A stretch of 64,000 nucleotides of DNA from Rubrivivax sp. (lineage in GTDB: Bacteria > Pseudomonadota > Gammaproteobacteria > Burkholderiales > Burkholderiaceae_C), in the NCBI GenBank assembly GCA_030653385.1, contig JAURZM010000040.1:1-64000 (forward strand), read 5' to 3'. The position numbers were made by a program, and so were the translations under genes. This document shows, piece by piece, positions 1 to 7,164 of this stretch (position 1 is the first letter of the stretch; each line of letters opens with the position of its first letter). Under the pieces are notes generated by a model, which worked only from the letters and a program-made list of their open reading frames with translations, ran no database searches and was not told where the DNA came from.

Positions 1-277
1 CCATGAGTACATGGCCCAACCGGAGGGCCTCCGGCGGCCCCTGCGGGGGGGCTGGAAGAGAGGAAGTCCGAACCCAAGACAGTCAGGCCAACCCGGTCTG
101 ACTCAAGCCAACAGGCCTCCTCGAAACCCGGTGCGGTTCAGTCGTGCTGCGCTGGCTGGAGCGCAGATTGCAACCGCAAGAAACCTGGGAGCCCAGCAAG
201 CGCACCGTGCGCATGCCCGCTCGCAGCCCGGGACCTTGAAGCCGACCTAGTCGCATCCGTCGGCAGACATAAGAAAA
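1..277. other. No supported gene at left edge
   Basis: No reading frame here looks like a conserved protein. The G+C-rich sequence has several short hairpins, for example GGGCCTCC/GGCGGCCC near 24-41, and a GAGGAAGTCCG string at 63-73. I could not assign it to a known RNA. It ends at the left inverted repeat of the IS1595-like remnant. Confidence 0.5.
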
Positions 278-659
278 GGCGCTTTGCTCGTTAACTGAGG
301 ACGTCGTCCGCGGCCGCGCGCCCACCGCGCTTGCGAGGTGCACGGCCGACGACTTGGCGGCCCGTCGGTGATGCCGTTGCGCACGAGCCGCTGGCTCGTG
401 CAGTGCGGGCGCGTCCGCGCCTGGCTGCCGGTCGACTCCAGCACTTCGACGGACGCCTCCGCGTTGGACTGCGCCTTGAGCCGGTATACGAGTTCCTGGC
501 GCTGCCCTCTCGTGAGCCGCCCGACCAGCGCCAGCAGACGCTGCAGCTCCTGCTTCTTCATCACTACCCCCGACGGCCACCTCGGCCTACTTCGAGGTCA
601 GTCTGGGCTTCGTCAGGCTCATGACGTGAGCCACGTCCCTACTTAACGAGCAAAGCGCC
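278..659 (-). mobile_element. IS1595-like miniature or deleted insertion element
   Basis: The 382-bp segment is bounded by a perfect 17-bp inverted repeat, GGCGCTTTGCTCGTTAA at 278-294 and its complement at 643-659. It contains only the first ~67 codons of an IS1595-family transposase gene on the minus strand (start at 564), followed directly by the other terminus. It therefore looks like an internal-deletion derivative that kept both ends, which a full-length relative could mobilise in trans. No clean 8-bp target duplication is visible: the left flank ends AAGAAAA and the right flank begins CAAAAAAAA. The right terminus abuts the A-tract of the integrase terminator. Confidence 0.7.
364..564 (-). 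pseudogene. IS1595-family transposase, N-terminal fragment
   Basis: The translated start MMKKQELQRLLALV, a basic helical segment, and then a zinc-finger-like PHC...RLVRNG stretch match the N-terminus of IS1595-family (DDE, ISXO2-type) transposases. Similarity stops after RNGITDG; the remaining residues to the stop at 247 are unrelated and read through the element end. The catalytic DDE domain is absent, so no active transposase can be made. The fragment sits inside the 278-659 inverted-repeat element, with about 80 bp between the start codon and the repeat, as expected for an IS leader. Confidence 0.65.
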
Positions 660-660
660 C

Positions 661-702
661 AAAAAAAAGGGGCCGGACACCTGACTAGGCGTCTGGCCCT
701 TT
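661..702 (-). terminator. Intrinsic terminator of the integrase gene
   Basis: GGGCCGGAC (670-678) pairs with GTCTGGCCC (691-699), a 9-bp stem with one G-U. Eight A residues at 661-668 give a strong U-tract on the minus strand. It lies about 70 bp after the stop of the leftward integrase gene. Confidence 0.75.
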
Positions 703-773
703 CCTTGTTCATTGCACTCCTGGCTGCAACGGTGATGCCATCTGCCAGCGGCGCCGCGACATCGCCATGTTCG

Positions 774-2381
774 TCAAGCGACCCTGGGACGCCGCTTGAA
801 CGGTACGACGTTGGTCATAGGCGCTGTGTCGTCGTCTGCCGCGCCTCCCAGAGGCTCCAAAGGCAGAGAAACCGTGGCAACTGGCGTTGCCGACGAATCG
901 GCCTCCGCAGGCACAGCCGGCCGCAAATCCTTCTGCGACGCTGCAGGCACGTCGCGCCTCGGGGCAGGTTTCCTGGCCGTCATTCCCAGGGGTGCATCGG
1001 CGTCTTTGCCACCGGCTTCGACGAGTTGTGCCGCAGTCTGGCCGGGAGAGGCTTTGCTATGGGCCTTGAGCTGGGGCTCGGATTCGGACGCCGACCGACC
1101 GTTGGCATCGACGTCGACGCCGCTTCTCAGCGCGCTCATCCGCACTTCAAGCGCTTTGACCAGGCGAGCCGAGCGCCGCCCATTGACGATGTCGGCGGCC
1201 GTTCCGACAGCTGGGGGCGGAATCTGAATTACCGGCACCACCTTGGCCGTCGAGTCCATGGCATTGAGAACGTCGGAGGCCGCCAGATTCACATAGATGT
1301 CGGCCATGTGGGTTGTCTTGTGCCCCAGGATTTTGCGCAAGGCCTGCGCGCCGACGCCCCTGCGAGCATATTCAGTGGCCCCGAGGTGGCGGACATCTTT
1401 GAACTGAAGCCATGGGACTAGCGCATTGTCCCGAGCGCCCTTCCAGGCCTCCTGCACGGCGTTTTTTGTCATCGGGAAGACCATCCCGCTGGCATCGCGT
1501 GGCATGTCGGACAAGACAATCACAATGTGCTTGGACAGTGGCTGCATGACAGGTCCCGTCTTTGACGGAACCTGTGCCACGCGCCCCACCAAATCGGTCT
1601 TGTCCCAGCGCATGGCCAGAAGGCTGCCTTTGCGCATGGTGGTCTCCAGGCCACAGACGACGAGCGGCCAGAAGTAAGGGTTGTCGCACTTGCCGACGGC
1701 CTGCCAGAGCGCCTGTTCCTGCTCGGGCGTCAGGAACACGAAGCGTGCGGCCGACTTGCCCAGTTTCAGAGTCAGGGTCGGGCTCTCGAACCCCGTCCAC
1801 TTCCACTCCTTGATGGTCACGTTGAACATGGCCCGCAGCAACGCAATCTCCTTCTGAATCGTGCTGTCCGACAGCCCTTCCTTCTGCATCGTCGTCATAA
1901 ATCGACGGAGCTCAGCTGTGGTGATGGTGCTGCAGCGCATGCGCCCCAGCTCTGCCATGGCCTGGTAGGTTTTGCTGCGCAGGCTACGGCGCCTGTCGTT
2001 GTGCGCCTGCCAGCCAGGAGGCTGAGGCTTGGGCTTGTAGGTTTCCAGGACCGTCGCGCCTTTTTCGTCCTTCGCGGTGCGCAACAAGGGCATGTCCGTG
2101 CCCGCCAGGTAGTGGTTGATGCGGTTGAGCTCGCCATCCACGCCCCGTTTTGTGATGCTGTTCAGCCCCGCGTAGTGCACGAGCGCCTGGGCCAGCGTGG
2201 CCTTCACCGGCCCCCCGAGCTCGGGCATGTGTTCGGTGGTCGCTTCCGCCAGAGTCTTGGCAATCCAGTCCTTGGCGTCTGCGAAGGCGTCGAAATCGTC
2301 AAGCGGCCGGGTTCCGTTTTTCAACGTGACCTGGGCGCGCCAACGGCCTCGGTACCTGAAGGGCTGAGGGACCTTAGCCAT
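774..2381 (-). CDS. Tyrosine recombinase (phage/island-type integrase)
   Basis: A 535-residue site-specific recombinase. The C-terminal catalytic domain shows Arg250 (TTMRKGSL), an R-box K328-D-V-R331-H, His354 (ILGHKT) and the nucleophile Tyr363 (MADIYVN). The usual box II His of HxxR is Lys here. About residues 60-190 form the SAM-like core-binding domain. The start at 2381 was chosen over an upstream ATG because GGAGG lies just ahead of it and the MAKVPQPFRYRGRW motif is typical of integrase N-termini. Residues ~385-535 are a low-complexity Ala/Pro-rich tail not needed for catalysis. It lies outside the Mu-like prophage and probably belongs to an older island; no att site was identified. 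A terminator follows at 661-702. Confidence 0.85.
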   Translation of the reverse strand: MAKVPQPFRYRGRWRAQVTLKNGTRPLDDFDAFADAKDWIAKTLAEATTEHMPELGGPVKATLAQALVHYAGLNSITKRGVDGELNRINHYLAGTDMPLLRTAKDEKGATVLETYKPKPQPPGWQAHNDRRRSLRSKTYQAMAELGRMRCSTITTAELRRFMTTMQKEGLSDSTIQKEIALLRAMFNVTIKEWKWTGFESPTLTLKLGKSAARFVFLTPEQEQALWQAVGKCDNPYFWPLVVCGLETTMRKGSLLAMRWDKTDLVGRVAQVPSKTGPVMQPLSKHIVIVLSDMPRDASGMVFPMTKNAVQEAWKGARDNALVPWLQFKDVRHLGATEYARRGVGAQALRKILGHKTTHMADIYVNLAASDVLNAMDSTAKVVPVIQIPPPAVGTAADIVNGRRSARLVKALEVRMSALRSGVDVDANGRSASESEPQLKAHSKASPGQTAAQLVEAGGKDADAPLGMTARKPAPRRDVPAASQKDLRPAVPAEADSSATPVATVSLPLEPLGGAADDDTAPMTNVVPFKRRPRVA

Positions 2382-2543
2382 GGTGCCTCCCCATGCGGAC
2401 GGCCGTGAAGGCATCCGCGTTGGGCAGGCCCGAAGCGGGCCGATGGTGCAGCGCCAGTGGTGGCTGCGGTCTTGAGCGAACTTGCTGTGTCATTCCATCA
2501 TCTCCAAGGTGGGTGGATGACGGGTATTGCGATTGGCGTTTAG

Positions 2544-2780
2544 CCCTTTGGCCAAACGCTTTCACGCGCTACCGACAGCGCTGCATGGCGCGGTCTGCAC
2601 AGACATTCACGAAGGTTGGTCCTGCGTCCTGGGACGCACCGACGGGCCTTGTGAGCCCACTCGATGGGGGGGTGACCGGATTGGCAGTGACCCACACCGA
2701 GCCAAAGCGGCCAAACGCTAGACGTGGCGCGGGTTTACGGTCGGTCGGGGGCAAATCGGCCCTTTGGCAGTAAACGGGCC
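2544..2780. repeat. Left-end transposase-binding-like repeats
   Basis: CCCTTTGGCCAAACGC (2544-2559), ATTGGCAGTGACCC (2680-2693) and CTTTGGCAGTAAACGGGCC (2762-2780) share a TTTGGCA core. The last one matches, inverted, the right-end copy at 47399-47417 over about 16 bases. The wide, uneven spacing on the left against tight spacing on the right resembles the L1-L3/R1-R3 layout of phage Mu ends. Function is inferred from position and inversion only. Confidence 0.5.
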
Positions 2781-2940
2781 TTCGGGGGCTTAAATCGGGC
2801 CGTGGCGGCCGGTAGGCGGGCGGGAGTGGGTCTGGCGTGGGTCGCCTTGGGATGGCCCCAGGAATCGCCTCTACGCCCCGCAGGCGCCACGCCCGGGCCC
2901 TATGAGCCCAGGCCGGCATGGGCCGCCAGCTCGTGCCGCT

Positions 2941-3067
2941 GAGGTCGCACGTTGCGAGGTCGCACGGTGCCAACCGCGTGCGACCTCAGATTCCCTTGGT
3001 GAATCATGCACTTGGCTGCCCTGACCCTGCCACCAGGCCCTACGTGCGACCTTGCCGAGGTCGCACG
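2941..3067. repeat. Cluster of five GAGGTCGCACG motifs
   Basis: Direct copies are at 2941-2951, 2956-2966 and 3057-3067; inverted copies are at 2977-2987 and 3043-3053 (the latter with one mismatch). The two outer pairs are spaced 14-15 bp centre to centre, suggesting a protein that binds successive turns. They sit just inside the left phage end, downstream of the early operon. Candidates for the binder are the repressor, the Ner-like protein or the Mor-type activator. Confidence 0.6.
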
Positions 3068-3154
3068 TGCCGAATCAGGGTTTAAGGTGCGGCCGCGTCA
3101 GCTGCTGCTGCGGCCATCAGGCCCAGTCTGCAGGCCTGTGGATAACTCAAGCGC

Positions 3155-3559
3155 TCAGGCGAACAAATCGGGGTGCTCGGCGCCCGGTTGTTCACAGCCC
3201 TCGGCCAGTATCTGCTGGACCCTTCGGCGGTGCATCTTGTAGGCCAGCGCCAGCTCCCGCACCGACTTGCCTGGCCGCTCGGCCAGCATGCGCCGGTTGC
3301 GGATCTCGCACAACACGGCGCGGGCCATCGGCACCACGCGATGCTCGCCCGGATAGGCCTGGCACAGCGCCTGCAAACCAGCCAGCGTGACGATGGGCAC
3401 CAGCTCGTGCTCGACGTGCGCCTGGTGGGGCACGTAGACGGCCACGCCGCCCCGCTTTTCAACCAGGCGAAGCGCCGCCGCCAGCCCTGCCGCCTGCGCC
3501 ACGATGCGCAGCTCTGGGGGCAGCAGCTGCAGGTCGTTGGGGCTGGCCTGGTCGCTCAT
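3155..3559 (-). CDS. mor: Mor-type middle/late transcription activator
   Basis: A 134-residue protein of the Mu Mor/C activator family. The N-terminal half has the family pattern of an LPPELR helix, a GLAAALRLVEKRGG segment and a VYVP strand (residues ~14-45), the dimerisation region. The C-terminal half (VRELALAYKMHRRRVQQIL, ~98-117) is the helix-turn-helix. In Mu, Mor and C activate sigma70 promoters that have a -10 but no good -35, binding a dyad upstream. Here the gene is the last of the leftward early operon and overlaps the GemA-like gene by 4 bp. The two palindromic promoter modules at 15.65 and 31.23 kb are the likely targets. Confidence 0.85.
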   Translation of the reverse strand: MSDQASPNDLQLLPPELRIVAQAAGLAAALRLVEKRGGVAVYVPHQAHVEHELVPIVTLAGLQALCQAYPGEHRVVPMARAVLCEIRNRRMLAERPGKSVRELALAYKMHRRRVQQILAEGCEQPGAEHPDLFA

Positions 3560-4017
3560 TCAGCGGCCGCCCCGCGCGCCTTCCAGGCCTTCAGCGCCTC
3601 GATCACCTGCGACGCCTGCACCGCCGTCAGCCAGCGCGCGGCGTTGACCTTGAAGCGGCTGAAGATGAAGGCCTGCAGGCCGGCCGGAGTCGGGTCGCGC
3701 AGCGCGCCGGCCGTGCCCAGATCGGCCCACAGCGCCTCGATCTTGGCCACCTGCCAGCCGTCCTTGTGAACGGCCACCTTTCCGCGGTTCGACTGGCGCA
3801 GCAGGTAGGCCAGAACGCGCTTGCGCTCGGCGTCGGACATGTCAGATGAAGAGACCTTGCCGCCACCTTGCACGCGAAGGATAGTGCGATAGGGGCTTCC
3901 AGGGTTCTTGTCCGCCGTGTCCAGACCCAAGTTGGAAGCTGCCGCGTGGATGGCTGCGATGCTTCGCCGCCGATCAGCGTCCACCAACGGATTGCGGCGC
4001 CCGAGATCGCGACTCAC
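3556..4017 (-). CDS. GemA/gp16-like early regulatory protein
   Basis: A 153-residue protein resembling Mu gp16/GemA (DUF1018). The C-terminal part (~95-150), with GLQAFIFSRF, an ARWLTAVQASQVIEALKAW helix and aromatic spacing, is the family signature. In Mu, GemA alters host gene expression and DNA superhelicity, but the biochemical role is poorly defined. It overlaps the integron-type integrase start (4014-4017) and the mor start, so the three are translationally coupled. Confidence 0.75.
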   Translation of the reverse strand: MSRDLGRRNPLVDADRRRSIAAIHAAASNLGLDTADKNPGSPYRTILRVQGGGKVSSSDMSDAERKRVLAYLLRQSNRGKVAVHKDGWQVAKIEALWADLGTAGALRDPTPAGLQAFIFSRFKVNAARWLTAVQASQVIEALKAWKARGAAAE

Positions 4018-5051
4018 GGCAGCATGTCCAATGGGCTGCGCGCACCTCGCCCTGCAATCTTCAGCACGTGCGTGTAGATCATGGTGGTGCTCACATCAGC
4101 GTGGCCCAGCAGTTCTTGCACGGTGCGGATGTCGTAGCCCGCCTGCAGCAGGTGCGTGGCGTAGCTGTGGCGCATGGTGTGCGGCGTGGCTGGCTTGATC
4201 ACACCCGCCCGTTGAACGGCGGTCTTCATCGCCCGCTGGATGCTTTCCGGGCTGACGTGATGCCGACGGTGCGCACCTGACCTGGGGTCCGTCGAATAGT
4301 CGTCAGCAGCAAAGACGTACTGCCATGCCCAAGACTGCGCGGCGCGGGGGTACTTCTTGGCCAGTGCAAAGGGCATGTAAACGTCCACCTTGCCGCGCTC
4401 TATGTCTTGCCTGTGCACAGTGGCCCGGCGTTGAAGCTCAGCGCGCAAAGGTTCCTGCAGCACGCCAGGCAACTGCACCACGCGGTCTTTGCTGCCCTTG
4501 CCTTCGCGCACCACGATGGCGTGGTGCGCGAAGGCGATGTCCTTCACGCGCAGCTGCAGCGCCTCAGTGATGCGCATGCCGGTGCCGTACATCAGATGCA
4601 AGACCAGGCCAGAGCGCCCGTGCGTGTGCGCCAGCACGCGCTGGACTTCGGGCACGCTGAGCACCACGGGCAGCCGGCGCGATGTCTTGGCCGAGGGCGT
4701 GGACTGCATCCAGGGCAGCTGCACGCCCAGCACTTTGCCGTACAGGAACAGCAACGCAGACCGCGCCTGGTTCTGCGTGCCGCCGGTCACCTGGCGATGG
4801 GTGGCCAGGAAGCTGAGAAAGTCTTCCACCTCCTGCGCGCCCATGTTCTTGGGGTGCCGCATGCCCGACCAGTAGATGAACTGCTTGATCCACCCGGCGT
4901 ATGCCTCTTCGGTGCGCAGGCTGTAGTGCAGCAAGCGAATTTTGTCGCGGATCGAGGTCATCAGGCGTTGGCCGCTGATCGGGCCACCATCGGCCGGGGC
5001 GATGCCGTCGGTTTCGACGGCGGGCACTTGAGGCGTGACAACGGGTTGCAT
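4014..5051 (-). CDS. Integron integrase-class tyrosine recombinase (IntI-like)
   Basis: A 345-residue recombinase matching the IntI family along its whole length rather than ordinary phage integrases. The N-terminal domain has IRLLHYSLRTEEAY and RHPKNMG. The catalytic set is complete: Arg160 (TGMRITE), Lys185/188 (GKGSKDR), His291-x-x-Arg294, His317 (LLGHADVS) and Tyr326 (MIYTHVL). Residues ~213-265 contain the integron-specific insert (ALAKKYPRA, WAWQYVF, STDPRSGAHRRHH), which in IntI proteins carries the extra helix used to recognise folded attC sites. The first ~30 residues are an extra extension. The gene lies between phage genes and overlaps the GemA-like gene by 4 bp, so it is co-transcribed with the early operon. 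No attI or attC could be assigned. Confidence 0.92.
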   Translation of the reverse strand: MQPVVTPQVPAVETDGIAPADGGPISGQRLMTSIRDKIRLLHYSLRTEEAYAGWIKQFIYWSGMRHPKNMGAQEVEDFLSFLATHRQVTGGTQNQARSALLFLYGKVLGVQLPWMQSTPSAKTSRRLPVVLSVPEVQRVLAHTHGRSGLVLHLMYGTGMRITEALQLRVKDIAFAHHAIVVREGKGSKDRVVQLPGVLQEPLRAELQRRATVHRQDIERGKVDVYMPFALAKKYPRAAQSWAWQYVFAADDYSTDPRSGAHRRHHVSPESIQRAMKTAVQRAGVIKPATPHTMRHSYATHLLQAGYDIRTVQELLGHADVSTTMIYTHVLKIAGRGARSPLDMLP

Positions 5052-5095
5052 GAGGTTTGGCGCTTTATGCGACGGGGGGAGTTGTCGAAAACACG

Positions 5096-5425
5096 TTATG
5101 CGCCTTGCACTTCCGGCTCAAAGCCTTTGCGCTCCACCTTCAGTGTCGCCATCACGCGCTCGCATCGAGCGCGGCGCTCGGCGTGAGCCAGCTTCCAGGC
5201 TTCATCGCTCAAAACGCACCAGTGATCGCGCGCCACGCCGCTGTGCTTCTTGATGTCGTGGAATGCGATGCGCCCGAACCTCACGAAACCGGCATCGTTC
5301 CAGCGCTTCGCAATGGCGAAGTCGTCGGCGTTCATGCGCACGCCTTCCAGGGTGCCGCCGTAGTCCACGGCCTGTGTCTCAAAGTACAGCAGCAGGCTTT
5401 TCTCGTCGCGGGTGTTCAGTTCCAT
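5096..5425 (-). CDS. Unknown phage protein
   Basis: A 109-residue acidic/basic mixed soluble protein with no recognised domain and no membrane segment. A strong Shine-Dalgarno, AAGGAGAGAAC, lies directly before the start at 5425. It lies 44 bp upstream of the IntI-like gene and 14 bp after the broken methyltransferase-like gene, all in the leftward operon. The C-terminal third has a charged helix (HAERRARCERV). Confidence 0.6.
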   Translation of the reverse strand: MELNTRDEKSLLLYFETQAVDYGGTLEGVRMNADDFAIAKRWNDAGFVRFGRIAFHDIKKHSGVARDHWCVLSDEAWKLAHAERRARCERVMATLKVERKGFEPEVQGA

Positions 5426-5439
5426 GTTCTCTCCTTCGG

Positions 5440-6141
5440 TTAGTGCGCCTGCCGCGCTATCGAAAGCAGCAGGTCGCGGAAAGGTTCAGGCGTTGCGTTG
5501 CGGATCGCGGTCTTGTTCTTCCCGCCCACCATCGCCACCACGCCGATGCGCCTAGCTTTCTCGTAGCCGTAGCGCTCGATCATCCATTCGGGCAAACGCT
5601 GCGCGCCCTTCGTCCAATTCAGTTCGGGCAGTTCCCGGCGCTGCATGCCGCAGGCAATCAGCCATGTCGCTTTGCGACTGGTGTGCCCGTAGTGGCCCTG
5701 CTCGACGTGGCAGACCCAGACGCCATGCGGCCGGTCGAATTGCCAGCCAGCACCAGCGGCGGGCTTGAGGATGCTGAACGCATCCCAGGCCCGACTGTGC
5801 GCAGGGTGCTCCAGCACGCCACCAAACCGCTTCAACGCTTTGAATGCCGCTTCAAAGCACCCGCCATCGTCACCCATCTTGTATTAGTGCGGCTTCCGCG
5901 TGCTGCCGTGCCAGAACCTTCCCCACCGCTGGCAAGGCGGGTGCGCCACCACCGGGTGCGGTCCTGCGTACTTCCTGGCGTCGCGGGCTTCGTCCCACGG
6001 GTCAACACCCGGCATGCCCACGTAGCAGCCCTTCGGCTCCACGTATAGGGCCGCCACCGTTCGGTACTCTACCTGGCGCATAACCCCTCGCACAAGCTGA
6101 GAGCCGCCGGCATCGGTGGTGTTTGTCGTGTCAGTGGTCAT
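5440..6141 (-). pseudogene. Phage DNA methyltransferase-like protein, split by an in-frame stop
   Basis: Two consecutive segments in the same frame, 5884-6141 (85 residues) and 5440-5877 (145 residues), read as one ~233-residue protein interrupted by a single TAA at 5884-5886 after RKPH. The next sense codons are Tyr-Lys-Met-Gly-Asp-Asp. One base (TAA from CAA, Gln) would restore the frame. The N-part has [14 protein letters not shown], a PPC-type motif reminiscent of cytosine/adenine methyltransferase active sites; the C-part has a LEHPAHSRAWDAF segment. The ATG at 5877, three codons past the stop, could allow reinitiation but has no good ribosome site. The function is inferred weakly; the break is plain. 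Confidence 0.7.
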
Positions 6142-6172
6142 CGCGGCTCCAGCTTTCCTCGAACGTTGTGCT

Positions 6173-6514
6173 TCACGCGGCTGGCGCCAGATCGTTCATC
6201 GCCTGCGCCTCGTCGTCTTCGGCTGGCGTCAGCGCGCCCGGAGCCTGGCTGTGCTGCGCGCTCGGCGTGTACTCGTAGCGGTCTAGGCTCATCGCCAGCC
6301 GCAGCGCCATGGCGGCGGTCTGGATAGCTTCCTTGCGCACGTTCTCGCGGCTGGTCTTGTGCGGCTCGTAAGTGAGCTGCAGCATGTCCTTTGTCAGTTC
6401 GCCGAATTCCTCGCCCAGCACCGCCAGCGCATGCAGCGGGTCGGTCGGCCAGGTCGGAAACTTGCGAGTGGCACGGGTCAGCTCGGCGACGATCTCGGCA
6501 ATCGGGTTGCTCAT
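6173..6514 (-). CDS. MazG-like nucleotide pyrophosphohydrolase-type protein
   Basis: A 113-residue protein. Residues ~33-72 show [13 protein letters not shown] followed by [14 protein letters not shown], the paired EExxE and E-x-x-T/A helices of all-alpha MazG-like NTP pyrophosphohydrolases; the second motif is EAIQT rather than the canonical ExxD. The C-terminus is an Ala/Pro-rich tail. The start at 6514 is supported by AGGA about 6 bases upstream, rather than the farther in-frame ATG at 6589. Phage MazG proteins are thought to lower (p)ppGpp or cleanse nucleotide pools; whether this one is active is uncertain. Confidence 0.6.
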   Translation of the reverse strand: MSNPIAEIVAELTRATRKFPTWPTDPLHALAVLGEEFGELTKDMLQLTYEPHKTSRENVRKEAIQTAAMALRLAMSLDRYEYTPSAQHSQAPGALTPAEDDEAQAMNDLAPAA

Positions 6515-6606
6515 GGCATTCCTATATGTGCGCGCTTCGGATGGGTGAAGCACAACCCCTCGCTCGAACCGAGCCCCAACGGCTGGCAACAGTCAAGCAT
6601 TCCTTG

Positions 6607-6912
6607 TCAGTTCGTGCTGGCCGTTGGGTCCGGCTCAGCTCGAACGTTTGCCGTCAGGCGGCGGGTCCACGCCTGATCAAAATTCCACATCGCATCGGCA
6701 GGCGATTTGCCAAAGCCGGCTACTCCGTCTTGCAAGTTGTCTCCGTACAGCGCACACCATTGATCACCGTCGATGCTCAGCCTTGGCCGATAGACAGCGC
6801 TTGGCGCCTCGTATCGTGCTGCAGCGGCTTGTATTGACGCCTGGACCATCAGCGCTGCGTGAGCGGCGCTGCTGGCAGTGTTTTGCTGCCATTCCTGGTC
6901 CAAGTTGCTCAT
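6607..6912 (-). CDS. Small conserved phage protein of unknown function
   Basis: A 101-residue protein. Residues ~38-78 carry PRLSIDGDQWCALYGDNLQDGVAGFG, a block that I recognise as recurring in small hypothetical proteins of tailed phages and prophages, but with no assigned role. GGAGA stands 6-10 bases before the start codon at 6912, which supports this start. The same frame continues upstream without a stop into the preceding gene, so it could be read as one longer protein; see the 6909-7164 entry. Confidence 0.6.
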   Translation of the reverse strand: MSNLDQEWQQNTASSAAHAALMVQASIQAAAARYEAPSAVYRPRLSIDGDQWCALYGDNLQDGVAGFGKSPADAMWNFDQAWTRRLTANVRAEPDPTASTN

Positions 6913-7164
6913 GCCTCGTCTCCCATCACCAAGTGCCACCGGTCCATGAACGCGTCGCGTGCGCGCGCTGAACTCAGCGGCCAGCAGCTGCACGGCCTCG
7001 CACACGGCTGCCTCGGCAATGGCGTCGTGGGCGTCGAAGTCACACACCGCAGCCCACAGGCCGGTGCGGTTGACCTCAAGCCGCACGGGGCTGGGCTCGC
7101 GCTTGGTGCCGTAGGGCGGCAGATGGTTGTGCGGCCGGGCTTCGACCAGGTCGGCGGTGCTCAT
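6909..7164 (-). pseudogene. Small phage protein, probably frameshifted near its 3' end
   Basis: From 7164 (ATGA overlap with the upstream gene) the frame encodes MSTADLVEARP...CDFDAHDAIAEAAV...LLAAEFSAR. After ~6970 the original frame turns Arg-rich (TRRVHGPVALGDGRRG) and runs into the next gene. The neighbouring frame instead reads RDAFMDRWHLVMGDEA and stops with a TGA that overlaps the next ATG, the arrangement used throughout this operon. A one-base indel in the GCGCGCACGCG run would explain it. Alternatively the two genes are truly fused into one 185-residue protein (6607-7164). Confidence 0.45.

Larger units (their letters stand above)
2382..3154. other. Non-coding left-end region of the prophage
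   Basis: This 773-bp stretch between the integrase and the Mor-type gene has no convincing gene; the open frames have atypical Pro/Arg-rich translations. It holds copies of a TTTGGC(A/C) motif (2544-2559, 2680-2693, 2762-2780) that reappear inverted at the right phage end, then five GAGGTCGCACG motifs (2941-3067), then a GTTTAAGGTGCG site at 3080. The host-phage junction must lie in its left part, but I could not place it to the base. Confidence 0.6.

Noticed and set aside
63-75. GAGGAAGTCCG resembling the RNase P RNA signature
   Set aside because: The remaining conserved blocks of bacterial RNase P RNA do not follow, and the string differs by one base; a chance match is more likely.
2569-2973. 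134-residue open frame on the minus strand in the left-end region
   Set aside because: Pro/Arg-rich translation without domains, covering the repeat sites; a by-product of high G+C.
5059-5104. Imperfect GGCGC...GCGCC dyad with inner CGAC/GTCG upstream of the IntI-like gene, considered as attI/attC
   Set aside because: The outer boxes do not fit the GTTRRRY/RYYYAAC core and the inner stem is only 4 bp, so it cannot be called an integron recombination site.
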